DNA of 34,158 nt from JBFXDI01 sp050181295 (lineage in GTDB: Bacteria > Pseudomonadota > Alphaproteobacteria > Rhizobiales > Aestuariivirgaceae): NCBI GenBank assembly GCA_050181295.1, contig JBFXDI010000028.1:1-34158 (forward strand), in the 5' to 3' direction. Positions 14,955 to 23,935 of this stretch are shown in pieces. The notes under the pieces are model-generated. The model worked only from the letters and a program-made list of their open reading frames with translations, did no database searches and had not been told where the DNA came from. How positions within the stretch are numbered: the first letter of the stretch is position 1; every line of letters begins with the position of its first letter. A program made the position numbers and the translations under genes.

Positions 14955-17047
14955 TGGCTGCGAGCATGCCACCGGCCATCCCGAGGGCGGTCCGCAAGGC
15001 CGCCCTTTCCACAGTTCACGGCATCGAGCGTGACGATCCCTATGCCTGGCTCAGGGCCGCGAACTGGCAGCAGGTGATGCGCGAGCCGGCGGTGCTCGAT
15101 GCCGAGATCCGCACCCACCTGGAAGCCGAGAACGCCTACACGGAAGCGGTCCTGAAGCCGACCGAAGGGTTGCAGCGGCGGCTCTTCGAGGAAATGAAGG
15201 GCCGCATCAAGGAGGACGATTCGACCGCGCCCTCGCCGGACGGCCCCTGGGCCTATTACATTTCCTATGTCGCGGGCGGCGAGCACCCGCGCTACTGCCG
15301 CAAGCCGCGCTCCCGCGAAGGGGAGGATGTCGTCCTTATCGACGGCAACCGCGAGGCGGAAGGCCTCGCCTTTTTCCGGCTCGCGGGCCTCTCCCACAGT
15401 CCCGATCACCGCTACGTGGCCTGGGGCGCCGATGACCGGGGCTCCGAGCTTCACCGTATCCGCGTCCGCGACACGAAGACGGGGAGCGATCTCGAGGACG
15501 TACTCTCCGATACGACGGGCGCCGCGGTCTGGGCCGCCGACAGCCGCACCTTCTTCTACGGCAAGCTCGACGACAACCACCGGCCGGCGGAGATCTACCG
15601 GCACGTGCTGGGCACGCCCCAGTCCGACGACGTGCTGGTCTACCGCGAGCCGGATCCGGGCTTCTTCGCGGGCGTCGGGAAGACGCTTTCCGGCCGCTAC
15701 ATCGTCATCGACAGCCACGACCACGAGACCTCCGAGCAATACGTCATCGACGCCCGGGACCCGGCGTCCCCGATGCGAACGATCTGGCCGCGCCGCAAGG
15801 GGGTCGAGTTCTCGCTCGACCATCAGGGCGACCGCTTCCTCTTCCTCACCAACGAGGGCGGGGCGGAGGATTTCCGCATCACCTGGGCGCCGGTGGATGC
15901 GCCCGAGCACGCGAACTGGCGCGAGATCGTGCCGCATGTGCCGGGCCGGCTGATCCTCGGCATGGAAGCCTTCAGGGACTTCCTCGTGCGGCTGGAGCGC
16001 GAGAACGGGCTGCCGCGCATCGTCGTCCGCGAGCGCGAGAGCGGCGCCGAGCATTCGATCGCCTTCGACGAGGAAGCCTATTCGCTGGGGCTCGGCGAGG
16101 CGCACGAGTACGACACGACGACGCTCCGCTTCACCTATTCCTCGATGACGACGCCGGGCGAGGTCTTCGACTACGACATGCGGACGCGGGCGCGCACGCT
16201 GGTCAAGGTGCAGGAGGTGCCCTCCGGACACGATCCGGCGAACTATGTCACACGGCGCATCCTGGCGCTCGCGGCCGACGGCGAGACGGTGCCCGTGTCG
16301 CTCCTCTACCGCAGGGACACGCCTCTCGACGGCTCCGCACCGCTCTGGCTCTACGGCTACGGCGCCTATGGCATCGCCATTCCGGCGGCCTTCAACACCA
16401 ACATCCTGTCGCTCGCCGACCGCGGCTTCGTCTACGCCATCGCGCATGTGAGGGGCGGCAAGGAGAAGGGCTATCGCTGGTACCGCGAGGGCAAGCGGGA
16501 GAAGAAAACCAACACCTTCACCGACTTCATCGCCGCGGCCCGCCATCTGGTCGCCGAGCGCTACACTTCCCAGGGCGCCATCGTCGCCCAGGGGGGCAGC
16601 GCCGGCGGCATGCTCATGGGGGCGGTCGCCAATCTCGCGCCGGAGCTCTTCCGCGCCGTCGTGGCGGAGGTGCCCTTCGTGGACGTGCTCGCCACCATGC
16701 TCGACGATAGTTTGCCGCTGACGCCGCCCGAATGGCCGGAATGGGGCAATCCCATCGCGAGCCCCGAGGATTTCAGGGCGATCGCTGCCTATTCGCCCTA
16801 CGACAATGTCCGCACGCAGGCCTATCCGAACATCCTCGCGGTCGCCGGCCTCACCGATCCGCGCGTCACCTACTGGGAGCCGGCGAAATGGGTGGCGCGC
16901 CTGCGCGACCACAACACGGCGGACACGCTGGTGCTGCTCAAGACCCAGATGGGAGCGGGCCATGCCGGCTCGCCCGGCCGTTTCGACCGGCTGAAGGAGG
17001 TGGCCTTCGTCTACGCCTTCGGCCTCATGGTCACGGGCAGGGTGTAG
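14954..17047 (+). CDS. ptrB: Oligopeptidase B-like S9 serine peptidase
   Basis: A 697-residue prolyl-oligopeptidase-family enzyme that cleaves short peptides, in oligopeptidase B mainly after Arg or Lys. An N-terminal strand (DDPYAWLRAANWQQVM) leads into a seven-bladed propeller, followed by the alpha/beta-hydrolase domain. The catalytic triad is visible: S549 in QGGSAGGMLMG, D635 in GLTDPRV and H670 in GAGHAGSPGRF. Also typical are LYGYGAYGIAIPAAFN, AHVRGGKEKGYRWYREGK and AEVPFVDVLATMLDDSLPLT. No signal peptide is seen, so it is cytoplasmic. The start overlaps the msrB stop by one base. Assignment to oligopeptidase B rather than another S9 subfamily rests on motif similarity; the trypsin-like specificity is inferred. 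Confidence 0.9.
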   Translation: MAASMPPAIPRAVRKAALSTVHGIERDDPYAWLRAANWQQVMREPAVLDAEIRTHLEAENAYTEAVLKPTEGLQRRLFEEMKGRIKEDDSTAPSPDGPWAYYISYVAGGEHPRYCRKPRSREGEDVVLIDGNREAEGLAFFRLAGLSHSPDHRYVAWGADDRGSELHRIRVRDTKTGSDLEDVLSDTTGAAVWAADSRTFFYGKLDDNHRPAEIYRHVLGTPQSDDVLVYREPDPGFFAGVGKTLSGRYIVIDSHDHETSEQYVIDARDPASPMRTIWPRRKGVEFSLDHQGDRFLFLTNEGGAEDFRITWAPVDAPEHANWREIVPHVPGRLILGMEAFRDFLVRLERENGLPRIVVRERESGAEHSIAFDEEAYSLGLGEAHEYDTTTLRFTYSSMTTPGEVFDYDMRTRARTLVKVQEVPSGHDPANYVTRRILALAADGETVPVSLLYRRDTPLDGSAPLWLYGYGAYGIAIPAAFNTNILSLADRGFVYAIAHVRGGKEKGYRWYREGKREKKTNTFTDFIAAARHLVAERYTSQGAIVAQGGSAGGMLMGAVANLAPELFRAVVAEVPFVDVLATMLDDSLPLTPPEWPEWGNPIASPEDFRAIAAYSPYDNVRTQAYPNILAVAGLTDPRVTYWEPAKWVARLRDHNTADTLVLLKTQMGAGHAGSPGRFDRLKEVAFVYAFGLMVTGRV

Positions 17048-17083
17048 AGGCGGAAGCGAGCGTTCGGGGGAGGCGCGGGCCCC

Positions 17084-17257
17084 TTACGCAACCCTTGACC
17101 GGACATCCTCGACACGCTGGCGCCGCTCGGTGAGCACCAGCAGCGCCATGCCGAAGATCATGTTGAGCTCGCTATCGGAGGTCTGCTGCGTCAGCCGGCA
17201 GAGTTCTTCGGTCATCCGAAGCAGCAGGTCGAAGGTTTTATCCCAATGGCAGGTCAT
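17084..17257 (-). CDS. Possible small hypothetical protein
   Basis: A 57-residue frame starting MTCHWDKTFDLLLRMTEEL, amphipathic and helical in look, with LTQQTSDSELNMIFGMALL and a charged end. No family recognised. Support comes from a good ribosome binding site (GAGGT, five bases before the ATG at 17257) and a composition unlike the Arg/Pro-rich chance frames common in this GC-rich DNA. It converges on the oligopeptidase gene, 36 bases away. A longer frame to 17374 has no better start signal. Confidence 0.5.
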   Translation of the reverse strand: MTCHWDKTFDLLLRMTEELCRLTQQTSDSELNMIFGMALLVLTERRQRVEDVRSRVA

Positions 17258-17670
17258 GATCGACCTCACGTGCCTCAAAGGCGGCAGCGTTTGAAGGTGG
17301 GTGGGAGCTGCCGCGCAGCCGATTCCTCGCCCATGGGTCAGCCTGCTCTTTACAAATTGATGGTCGGTAAACATGCGGAGATTTCGCGGGCGAGGAAGAT
17401 TTCAGACTCGGCGCGAACCGTCCGGCTATGCGCTCGGCCTCATGGGGATGCCGCAAGTCCAGGTTTCCTGACGAAAAATTCAGTTTCGGGACGGCAGCGA
17501 CCGGATATGAGTTGAGGAAGGTTGAGTATTTTCATGGCCCGGCCTGCCCGGGCCACCCAGGAACACTGGCCGTGCCAGCGGACACTGGTTCGCCAAGCTT
17601 CGCCCTCGGTCCGCCGAAGGATGACAGGGATAGACGGAGCGCATAAGGTTTCTACGACCCGACCAGGCCC
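17258..17670. other. Gene-free stretch upstream of the histidine kinase
   Basis: 413 bases with no protein-like frame on either strand and lower GC in the middle (about 17340-17400 and 17460-17535). It contains a perfect hairpin, TGGCCCG (17535-17541) with CGGGCCA (17549-17555), followed by other short GC-rich inverted segments up to about 17640. I see no response regulator remnant. Promoters for the small minus-strand gene and for the kinase operon should be here but were not resolved. Confidence 0.6.
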
Positions 17671-19059
17671 ATGCGCATCAGTCCCACGCTCTTCCGCACC
17701 TCGACCTTCCGGCTGGCCATGGTCTATCTCTTCGTCTTCGCCGTGTCGGTCGGCGCCATCCTCGGCTACGTCTACTGGCGCACCGCCGTGCTGCTCGAGG
17801 ACCAGACCGACGAGACGGTGCGCGCCGAGATCGTGGCGCTCGACGAGCAGTATCAGCGGGCGGGCATGCAGGGCGTGCTGGAGACGGTGGCGAATCGCTC
17901 GCGCCAGGACACGAACCAGATCTATCTCTTCACCAACCCGCTCGGGCGGCGGCTCGCCGGCAATCTCGATGCGCTGCCCGTCGCCGCCACCACGGCCGAC
18001 GGATGGATCGAGTTCAGCTACGCCGTCGATACCGGGGGACGGCTCGAGCAGCATACGGCGCGCGCCTATTCCACGGAACTTGAGGGCGGCTATCGCATCG
18101 TCGTCGGTCGCAATGTCGAGGAGCGGCGCAAGTTCGCCGAGATCATCCGCACCACGCTGGTCTGGGCGTTGGCCATCACATTACTCCTCGGCGTGACCGG
18201 CGGCCTTTTGATGAGCCGCAACTTCCTGCGGCGCGTCGACTCGATCACCGCCGCGAGCGGCAGGATCATGTCGGGCAATCTCTCCGAGCGCATGCCGGTG
18301 CGCGGCACCGGCGACGAGATCGACCGGCTCTCCGTCAGCCTCAACGAAATGCTGGAGCAGATCGAGCGCCTGATGGCCGGCATGAGCGAGATCTCCTCCA
18401 ATGTCGCGCACGATCTGAGGACCCCGCTCACCCGCCTGAAGGCGCGCGCCGAGGATGCGCTGCGGCACGGAACGTCGGGCGAGTACAAGACGGCGCTCGA
18501 GCAGACGTTGAACGAGTCGGACCGTCTGCTCGAGACCTTCAACGCGCTCCTCTCGATCGCGCGGGTGGAATCGGGAGAGGCGCGCGAGGGCCTGGCGCGC
18601 GTCGATGCCGCGGCACTCGTGCGCGAGGTGGCCGAGCTCTACGAGCCGACCGTGGAGGAGGCGGGCGGCGCCCTCAAGGTCGAGGCGGCGGGCGAGGAGC
18701 CCGTGCATGCCGATCGCCAGCTCCTCGCGCAGGCGCTTTCCAATCTCATCGACAACGCGCTGAAGCATGGCGGCCATGAGAATGCGCCGGCGCGGATCGA
18801 CATCGCGGTCGGGCACGCGCAGGGAGAGGTGGTGGTGACCGTCGCCGACAACGGGCCCGGCATTCCCGAGGCCGACCGCGAGCGCGTGAAGGAGCGCTTC
18901 GTGCGCCTCGAGACGAGCCGGTCCAGATCGGGCAGCGGGCTGGGCTTGAGCCTCGTTGCGGGGATCATGAAGCTGCATCGGGGCCGGCTGGAGCTCGAGG
19001 GCAACAATCCGGGCCTCAAGGCAAAGCTCATCCTGCCGCGTCTTGTCGAGAAGGCCTGA
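17671..19059 (+). CDS. Sensor histidine kinase with HAMP domain
   Basis: 462 residues: TM1 (about 14-36), a periplasmic loop of about 120 residues, TM2 (about 160-182), HAMP (about 183-236), HisKA with the phospho-accepting His in SSNVAHDLRTPLTRLK (H247), and a complete HATPase domain (NLIDNALKHG, VADNGPGIP, GSGLGLSLV). This is the EnvZ/CzcS-like class of membrane kinase. The ligand is unknown. Such kinases normally follow an OmpR-type response regulator gene, but none is present within the window, so the partner must be elsewhere or lost. The ribosome binding site is weak. It leads a run of plus-strand genes: the LysE exporter starts 12 bases downstream and glnE soon after. Confidence 0.94.
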   Translation: MRISPTLFRTSTFRLAMVYLFVFAVSVGAILGYVYWRTAVLLEDQTDETVRAEIVALDEQYQRAGMQGVLETVANRSRQDTNQIYLFTNPLGRRLAGNLDALPVAATTADGWIEFSYAVDTGGRLEQHTARAYSTELEGGYRIVVGRNVEERRKFAEIIRTTLVWALAITLLLGVTGGLLMSRNFLRRVDSITAASGRIMSGNLSERMPVRGTGDEIDRLSVSLNEMLEQIERLMAGMSEISSNVAHDLRTPLTRLKARAEDALRHGTSGEYKTALEQTLNESDRLLETFNALLSIARVESGEAREGLARVDAAALVREVAELYEPTVEEAGGALKVEAAGEEPVHADRQLLAQALSNLIDNALKHGGHENAPARIDIAVGHAQGEVVVTVADNGPGIPEADRERVKERFVRLETSRSRSGSGLGLSLVAGIMKLHRGRLELEGNNPGLKAKLILPRLVEKA

Positions 19060-19071
19060 TCCAAGGCTCCG

Positions 19072-19635
19072 ATGCACGACCCGTTGCTCTTCCTGCTGGC
19101 GGTTCTGGTCGTCCTCGGCACGCCCGGCCCTACCAACACGCTGCTTGCGGCCTCCGGCGCGCTGATCGGTGTCCGTCGCTCGCTTCTGCTGCTCGTTGGC
19201 GAGGTCGCGGGTTACCTGATCGCGATCGCGTGCCTGCATCTGGTGATCGGCGGTCTGGTGACGGGGACCTCATGGATCGCCACGGCGCTGCGGCTGGCGA
19301 TGGCCGCGTATCTCCTGTTCGTGGCCTACGAGCTGTGGACGCGGCCCGCGCCTTCCAACGGGGAGGCGGAGGATATCGGCGTCCGGCGCGTCTTCGTGAC
19401 GACGCTTCTCAATCCCAAGGCGCTGGTCTTCGCCTTCGAGATCCTTCCTCTGTCGAAGCCCGGAGCGGCGCCTTATGTGCTCGCCTTTTCGGCTCTGATC
19501 CCCCTTGCGGGCTTCTCCTGGATCGCCGCGGGCGCGTTCCTCGGGAAGACCGCTTCGCGACCGGGGTCGAGGGCCGTTCCCCGTGTGTCGGCGGCCGTGC
19601 TTGCGGTCTTCGCGGTGCTGATCGCCACAGGCTGA
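19072..19635 (+). CDS. LysE/RhtB-family exporter
   Basis: 187 residues and about five to six membrane segments. It opens with LLFLLAVLVVLGTPGPTNTLL, where the GPTN tetrad near the end of the first helix is the mark of LysE/RhtB exporters. Then follow a basic loop (GVRRS) and VFVTTLLNPKALVFAFEILP, whose NPK is also conserved. The family exports amino acids or related compounds out of the cytoplasm. At 187 residues it is slightly shorter than the usual 200-210, with the loss in the middle and C-terminal parts. Substrate unknown. Its position 12 bases after the kinase and 60 before glnE suggests co-transcription. Confidence 0.87.
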   Translation: MHDPLLFLLAVLVVLGTPGPTNTLLAASGALIGVRRSLLLLVGEVAGYLIAIACLHLVIGGLVTGTSWIATALRLAMAAYLLFVAYELWTRPAPSNGEAEDIGVRRVFVTTLLNPKALVFAFEILPLSKPGAAPYVLAFSALIPLAGFSWIAAGAFLGKTASRPGSRAVPRVSAAVLAVFAVLIATG

Positions 19636-19695
19636 CGGTCGGCGGACGGACAGCCCGGAGTTGACAGGACCACCGGAAGCTTTGCCTATCGGGAC

Positions 19696-22608
19696 ATGAC
19701 GGGCAGCGCCAGACAGCACGTTCCCTTAGGATCCGAAGCCGGCGAACGGGCTGTCGCGCTCGCCTGGGAGCGGCTTTACGAGGCGCACGATGCTGCAACG
19801 GTCGAGCGGCTGGAAGCGCACCGGCCGCTGCTCGACCGCCTTTTCGCAGGCTCGCCCTTCCTTGCCGAACTGGTGCTGCGCGAGCCCGCCTTCGCGGTCC
19901 AATGCATCGAGGGCCATCCCGACGAACTGCTCAAGGAACTTATCGACGGGCTGAAGGCCCGCACCGCTCCCGAGGCGGCCGAGGCCGATGTGAGGGCGGC
20001 GCTGCGGCAGGAGCGGGCGAAGGCCGCGCTCCTCATCGCCATCGCCGATATCGGCGGCGCCTGGTCGCTGGAGCAGGTGACGGCGGCGCTCACGCGCTTC
20101 GCCGACGCGAGCCTCGACTTGGCCCTCGACTGGCTCCTGGCCGAGGCCCATCGCGCCGGCCGCACGAAGCTGCCCGATCCGGCCAATCCCTCGAGGGGCT
20201 CCGGCTATGTCGTGCTCGCCATGGGCAAGCACGGCGCCTTCGAGCTCAACTATTCGAGCGACATCGACCTTATCGTGTTTTTCGATGCCGATGCGGACGT
20301 GCTCTCCTCCGGTGTCGAGCCCGCGACTTTCTACGTGCGGCTGACCAAGCGGCTTGCCGGCCTGCTGCAGGACGTGACGGAGGACGGCTACGCCTTTCGC
20401 GTGGACTTGCGGCTCCGTCCCGACCCGCGCGCCACCCAGGTCGCCATCGCGCTTGAGGCCGCGGCCATCTACTACGAGAACATGGGCCAGAACTGGGAGC
20501 GCGCCGCCATGATCAAGGCGCGGCCCGCCGCCGGCGACCTCGCGCTCGGCGAAGAATTCATCGAGCGGCTGAAGCCCTATGTCTGGCGGAAGTATCTCGA
20601 CTATGCCGCCATCGCCGACATCCAGTCCCTCACCCGCCAGATCCGCCAGGTGAAGGGTCACGGCGCCGTCGCCGTCCACGGCCACAACATCAAGCTCGGC
20701 TCGGGCGGCATCCGGGCCATCGAGTTCTTCGTCCAGACCCAGCAGCTCATCGCCGGCGGCCGCAATCCGAAGCTTCGCGGCCGGCGCACGCTCGACATGC
20801 TGGACGCGCTCGCGGAAGCGACCTGGATCACGCGCGAGGTCGCCGACGAGATGCAGGCGGCCTACCGCTTCCTGCGCATGGTCGAGCATCGCATCCAGAT
20901 GGTTTCCGACGAGCAGACGCATACGCTGCCCGAGGAGGGCGAGGCCTTCGATCGCCTGGCGCATTTTTCAGGCTTTGCCTCCGCGGATGCCTTCGCGACC
21001 GAGATCCGCGCCACGCTCGAGACCGTGCGCCGGCATTCCGAAGCGCTGTTCGAGGGATCGGCCGAGCTTGCGGCCGATCAGGGGAGCCTCGTCTTCACGG
21101 GTGGCGAGGACGACCCGGAGACCATCGAGACCCTTCGCGGCATGGGCTTCGCGCGGCCGAGCGATGTCTCGGCCACCATCCGGGGCTGGCATTTCGGCCG
21201 CTATGCCGCGACGCGGAGCGCCAAGTCGAAGGAGCTCCTGACCGAGCTCATGCCGGCGCTCCTGAAGGCGCTTGGCCGCTCGGGCGATCCGGACGAGGCC
21301 TTCGTCGCCTTCGACCGCTTCCTCGCCGGGCTGCCGGCGGGCATCCAGCTCTTCTCGCTGCTGCGGGCCAACCCCGGCCTCCTGTCGCGCATCGCAACCA
21401 TCCTCGGCACAGCGCCCCGTCTCGCCGAGGGGCTGAGCGACCGTCCCAAGGTGCTTGCCGCCATGATCGAGCCGGACGCGCGGGTGACCGTGCCGAGCAG
21501 GCTCGAGATGGCGGACGCCGTTGCATCGGCGATGCCGGACGATCTCGCCTACGAGGAGGCGCTCGACCAGGCGCGCGTCTTCGGCAAGGAGCAGATGTTC
21601 CGCATCGGCGTCCAGGTGATGGACGAGGCGCTGAACGCCACCGAGGCGGGCATCGCCTATTCCCGCCTTGCCGCCCGCCTCATCGCGCGGCTCCTGACCT
21701 TCGTCGAACGCGAAATGGCGGAGAAGTATGGAAGGATCGGGGGAGGGCGCGCCGCGGTGCTCGCCATGGGCAAGCTCGGCGGGCGCGAGATGACGGCGGC
21801 GTCCGATCTCGACCTCGTCCTCATCTACGACCATGCGCCGGGCGTAGAGCAGTCGGACGGCAGGCGTCCGCTTCCCGTGTCGCGCTACTATACGCGCTTG
21901 ACCCAGCGGCTGATCGCGGCCTTGAGCGCGCCCACATCCGAAGGCGTTCTCTACGAGGTCGACATGCGGCTCCGTCCCTCGGGCAACCAGGGCCCGGTGG
22001 CGACCCATATCGAGACCTTCCGCAGCTATCATTCCGGTTCCGCCTGGACGTGGGAGAAGCTGGCGCTCACGCGGGCGCGGGCTGTGGCGGGACCTCAGCC
22101 TTTCCAGGACGAGGTCGAACGGACAGTGAGGCAGGCGCTCTCGGCGCCAAGCGAGAAAGCTCGGGTGCGCGCCGACATCGTGGATATGCGCCGCCGGCTT
22201 CTCGCCGAGTTCGGACGCGGCGGTCCCTGGAACATCAAGCATGTCTCGGGTGGCCTGGTGGACGTCGAGTTCGTGGCGCAGGGACTGCAGATCCTGAACG
22301 CCGCGCAGCGTCCCGAAGTCCTCGATCAGAACACGCTCTTAAGCCTCGAGAAGCTCGCCGATGCCGGCTGCCTTTCGCACCCCCGCGCTGAGAGGCTCAA
22401 GGCGGCGGGCGATCTCTACCTGCGCCTCATCCAGATCATCCGCCTCTGCGTCGGCAAGGAGTTTTATGCCGAGAGCGCGCCGCGCGACCTAGGACGGCTG
22501 ATCGCGCGGGCGGCCGGCACGCCCGACATGGCGGCGGCCGAAAGTCTCCTGGCCGACACCGAGGCCGAGGTGGCGGGCCTCTTCGCCGACCTCATCGGGC
22601 CGCTGTAG
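19696..22608 (+). CDS. glnE: Bifunctional glutamine synthetase adenylyltransferase/adenylyl-removing enzyme
   Basis: A 970-residue enzyme that adds AMP to, and removes it from, a tyrosine of glutamine synthetase, under control of PII and glutamine; central to nitrogen regulation. Two nucleotidyltransferase domains are seen. The N-terminal adenylyl-removing half has LAMGKHGAFELNYSSDIDL (metal-binding D189 and D191). The C-terminal transferase half has AMGKLGGREMTAASDLDL (D704 and D706). Both keep the second part of the active site (RVDLRLRPDP and EVDMRLRPSG). GlnD-type helical segments follow each half. The length agrees with alphaproteobacterial GlnE. The chosen ATG has no clear ribosome binding site, so the true start could differ by some codons. 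Confidence 0.96.
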   Translation: MTGSARQHVPLGSEAGERAVALAWERLYEAHDAATVERLEAHRPLLDRLFAGSPFLAELVLREPAFAVQCIEGHPDELLKELIDGLKARTAPEAAEADVRAALRQERAKAALLIAIADIGGAWSLEQVTAALTRFADASLDLALDWLLAEAHRAGRTKLPDPANPSRGSGYVVLAMGKHGAFELNYSSDIDLIVFFDADADVLSSGVEPATFYVRLTKRLAGLLQDVTEDGYAFRVDLRLRPDPRATQVAIALEAAAIYYENMGQNWERAAMIKARPAAGDLALGEEFIERLKPYVWRKYLDYAAIADIQSLTRQIRQVKGHGAVAVHGHNIKLGSGGIRAIEFFVQTQQLIAGGRNPKLRGRRTLDMLDALAEATWITREVADEMQAAYRFLRMVEHRIQMVSDEQTHTLPEEGEAFDRLAHFSGFASADAFATEIRATLETVRRHSEALFEGSAELAADQGSLVFTGGEDDPETIETLRGMGFARPSDVSATIRGWHFGRYAATRSAKSKELLTELMPALLKALGRSGDPDEAFVAFDRFLAGLPAGIQLFSLLRANPGLLSRIATILGTAPRLAEGLSDRPKVLAAMIEPDARVTVPSRLEMADAVASAMPDDLAYEEALDQARVFGKEQMFRIGVQVMDEALNATEAGIAYSRLAARLIARLLTFVEREMAEKYGRIGGGRAAVLAMGKLGGREMTAASDLDLVLIYDHAPGVEQSDGRRPLPVSRYYTRLTQRLIAALSAPTSEGVLYEVDMRLRPSGNQGPVATHIETFRSYHSGSAWTWEKLALTRARAVAGPQPFQDEVERTVRQALSAPSEKARVRADIVDMRRRLLAEFGRGGPWNIKHVSGGLVDVEFVAQGLQILNAAQRPEVLDQNTLLSLEKLADAGCLSHPRAERLKAAGDLYLRLIQIIRLCVGKEFYAESAPRDLGRLIARAAGTPDMAAAESLLADTEAEVAGLFADLIGPL

Positions 22609-22634
22609 ACGGTTTGATCTGACTTCGTTTTCCT

Positions 22635-22710
22635 TGGTCATCCCAGCGAAAGCTGGGATCCCCTGGTGAGTTGCAACCGCTTCAGGGGATCCAGCTTCCG
22701 CTGGCATGAC
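22635..22710. repeat. Extragenic hairpin, mosaic repeat family D, copy 2
   Basis: Contains GTCATCCCAGCGAAAGCTGGGATCC with nested palindromes, then AGGGGATCCAGCTTCCGCTG and GCATGAC, which close a larger hairpin over the whole element. It begins 26 bases after glnE ends and about 100 bases before the EF-hand gene. Its blocks match those at 305-380. Confidence 0.7.
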
Positions 22711-22808
22711 GTTGATATCCAGAATCCGGACCCGCGACGGAATCCCCGTGGCCTCCGCGTCTTTCCATCGCAAAGGCGCGATCCTGCGCCGGGACGGGAG
22801 GACGGAAA

Positions 22809-23273
22809 ATGAAGCTTACGGGGGTATGCTTTCTGACGTTTTCGACCATGGCCCTGCTGGCGGCGGAGCCGGCATTCGCCCAGGAGCCGAGATTGCCGGG
22901 AGGCGAGAAGACATTCAGCCGGGCCGACAAGGACGGCGACGGCAAGGTCACCGCGGCTGAGCTCGCGCCGCGAGCCGAGAAGCGTTTCATGCGGCTCGAC
23001 GCCGACAAGGACGGTGTCGTGACCAGGGCGGAAGTCGAGACCTGGCTGGCGGCCATCATGGAACGCCGCCGCGACCGGATCATGGAGGGTCTGGACGCCG
23101 ACGGCGACGGGCGGATCACGGCCGCCGAGCTCAAGGCCTCCCTGGAGAGCCTGGCCGGAGCGGCCGATACGGACAAGGACGGCGGGGTGACACTTGCCGA
23201 AGCAAGAGCCTATTATGCGGAAAAGCGTAAGGAATATTTCGCCCGGCAGAGGCTGTCCCGCAGCGCGGACTAG
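22809..23273 (+). CDS. Secreted EF-hand calcium-binding protein
   Basis: A 154-residue protein with a signal peptide (hydrophobic stretch from about 4 to 20, probable cut after AFA at about 24) and four EF-hand loops: DKDGDGKVTAAE, DADKDGVVTRAE, DADGDGRITAAE and DTDKDGGVTLAE. The first three have acidic or oxygen-bearing residues at positions 1, 3, 5 and 12 and should bind calcium; the fourth has Gly at position 6 and Gly at position 7, also acceptable. It should be periplasmic. A good ribosome binding site (GGGAGGA) precedes the ATG. It lies 21 bases before the ECF sigma factor gene, so it may be part of the signal-sensing side of that system; this is inferred from position only. Confidence 0.9.
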   Translation: MKLTGVCFLTFSTMALLAAEPAFAQEPRLPGGEKTFSRADKDGDGKVTAAELAPRAEKRFMRLDADKDGVVTRAEVETWLAAIMERRRDRIMEGLDADGDGRITAAELKASLESLAGAADTDKDGGVTLAEARAYYAEKRKEYFARQRLSRSAD

Positions 23274-23294
23274 CATCGCCCTCTTCCGGCGGGA

Positions 23295-23924
23295 ATGCTG
23301 GAGCAGGGCTTGCCGGGGAGTGGTGCAGACGGGTCGGGGCGGCCCGTTGATCTGGACGAAAGAGGAGCGCTCGACGAGACGCTGCTCGGGCGTATCAGGG
23401 ACGGCGACCAGCGCGCCTTCGCCGAGCTGGTCGGCGTCCATTTCGATGCCGTCTACCGTGTGGCGTGGCGTACGCTCGGGGGGAGCGATGGGGCCGAGGA
23501 TGTGGCGCAGGAAGCGTTTCTCAGGCTGTGGCGCAATCCGCAGCAGTTGCGCTCGGGCGCGGCCGTCAGGGCCTGGCTCATGCGCGTCGCCAGCAATCTC
23601 GCCATCGACCGCCATCGCCGGCGCGGACCTATCGTCGCGACCGAGCTGCCGGACGTCGCCGATGACTCGCCCGGCGCCGATGCCGATGTGCGGCGGAGGC
23701 AGGTCTCGGCCGAGATCGACGCAGCCGTCACAGCGCTCCCGGAGCGCCAGCGCATGGCGCTCGTGCTGTGCCATTTCGAAGGCCTCGGCAACAAGGAGAT
23801 CGCCGAAGCCATGGACCTCACGGTCGAGGCCGTGGAATCGCTTCTCGGCCGCGCCCGCCGCGCGCTCAGGGCGTCGCTGGCCGGCCGCTGGAGGGATCTG
23901 CTCGGGGACCTGGAATCGCTGTAG
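23295..23924 (+). CDS. ECF-type RNA polymerase sigma factor
   Basis: A 209-residue sigma-70 family factor with only regions 2 and 4, so of the extracytoplasmic-function class. Region 2 includes FDAVYRVAWRTLGGSDGAED and VAQEAFLRLW, with the -10 recognition stretch AWLMRVASNLAIDRHRRR. Region 4 has LPERQRMALVLCHFEGLGNK and EIAEAMDLTVEAVESLLGRA as its helix-turn-helix. It should direct RNA polymerase to a regulon controlled by an envelope signal. The two downstream genes, a one-TM protein and a CnrX-like protein, are candidates for its inhibitor and sensor. The start at 23295 has a weak ribosome binding site; the first 25 residues are not conserved in character and the true start may be later. 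Confidence 0.93.
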   Translation: MLEQGLPGSGADGSGRPVDLDERGALDETLLGRIRDGDQRAFAELVGVHFDAVYRVAWRTLGGSDGAEDVAQEAFLRLWRNPQQLRSGAAVRAWLMRVASNLAIDRHRRRGPIVATELPDVADDSPGADADVRRRQVSAEIDAAVTALPERQRMALVLCHFEGLGNKEIAEAMDLTVEAVESLLGRARRALRASLAGRWRDLLGDLESL

Positions 23925-23935
23925 AAAGGACTGCC

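Noticed and set aside
14897..16963. Long minus-strand frame opposite the oligopeptidase gene
   Set aside because: A shadow of the prolyl-oligopeptidase gene, whose catalytic triad is intact.
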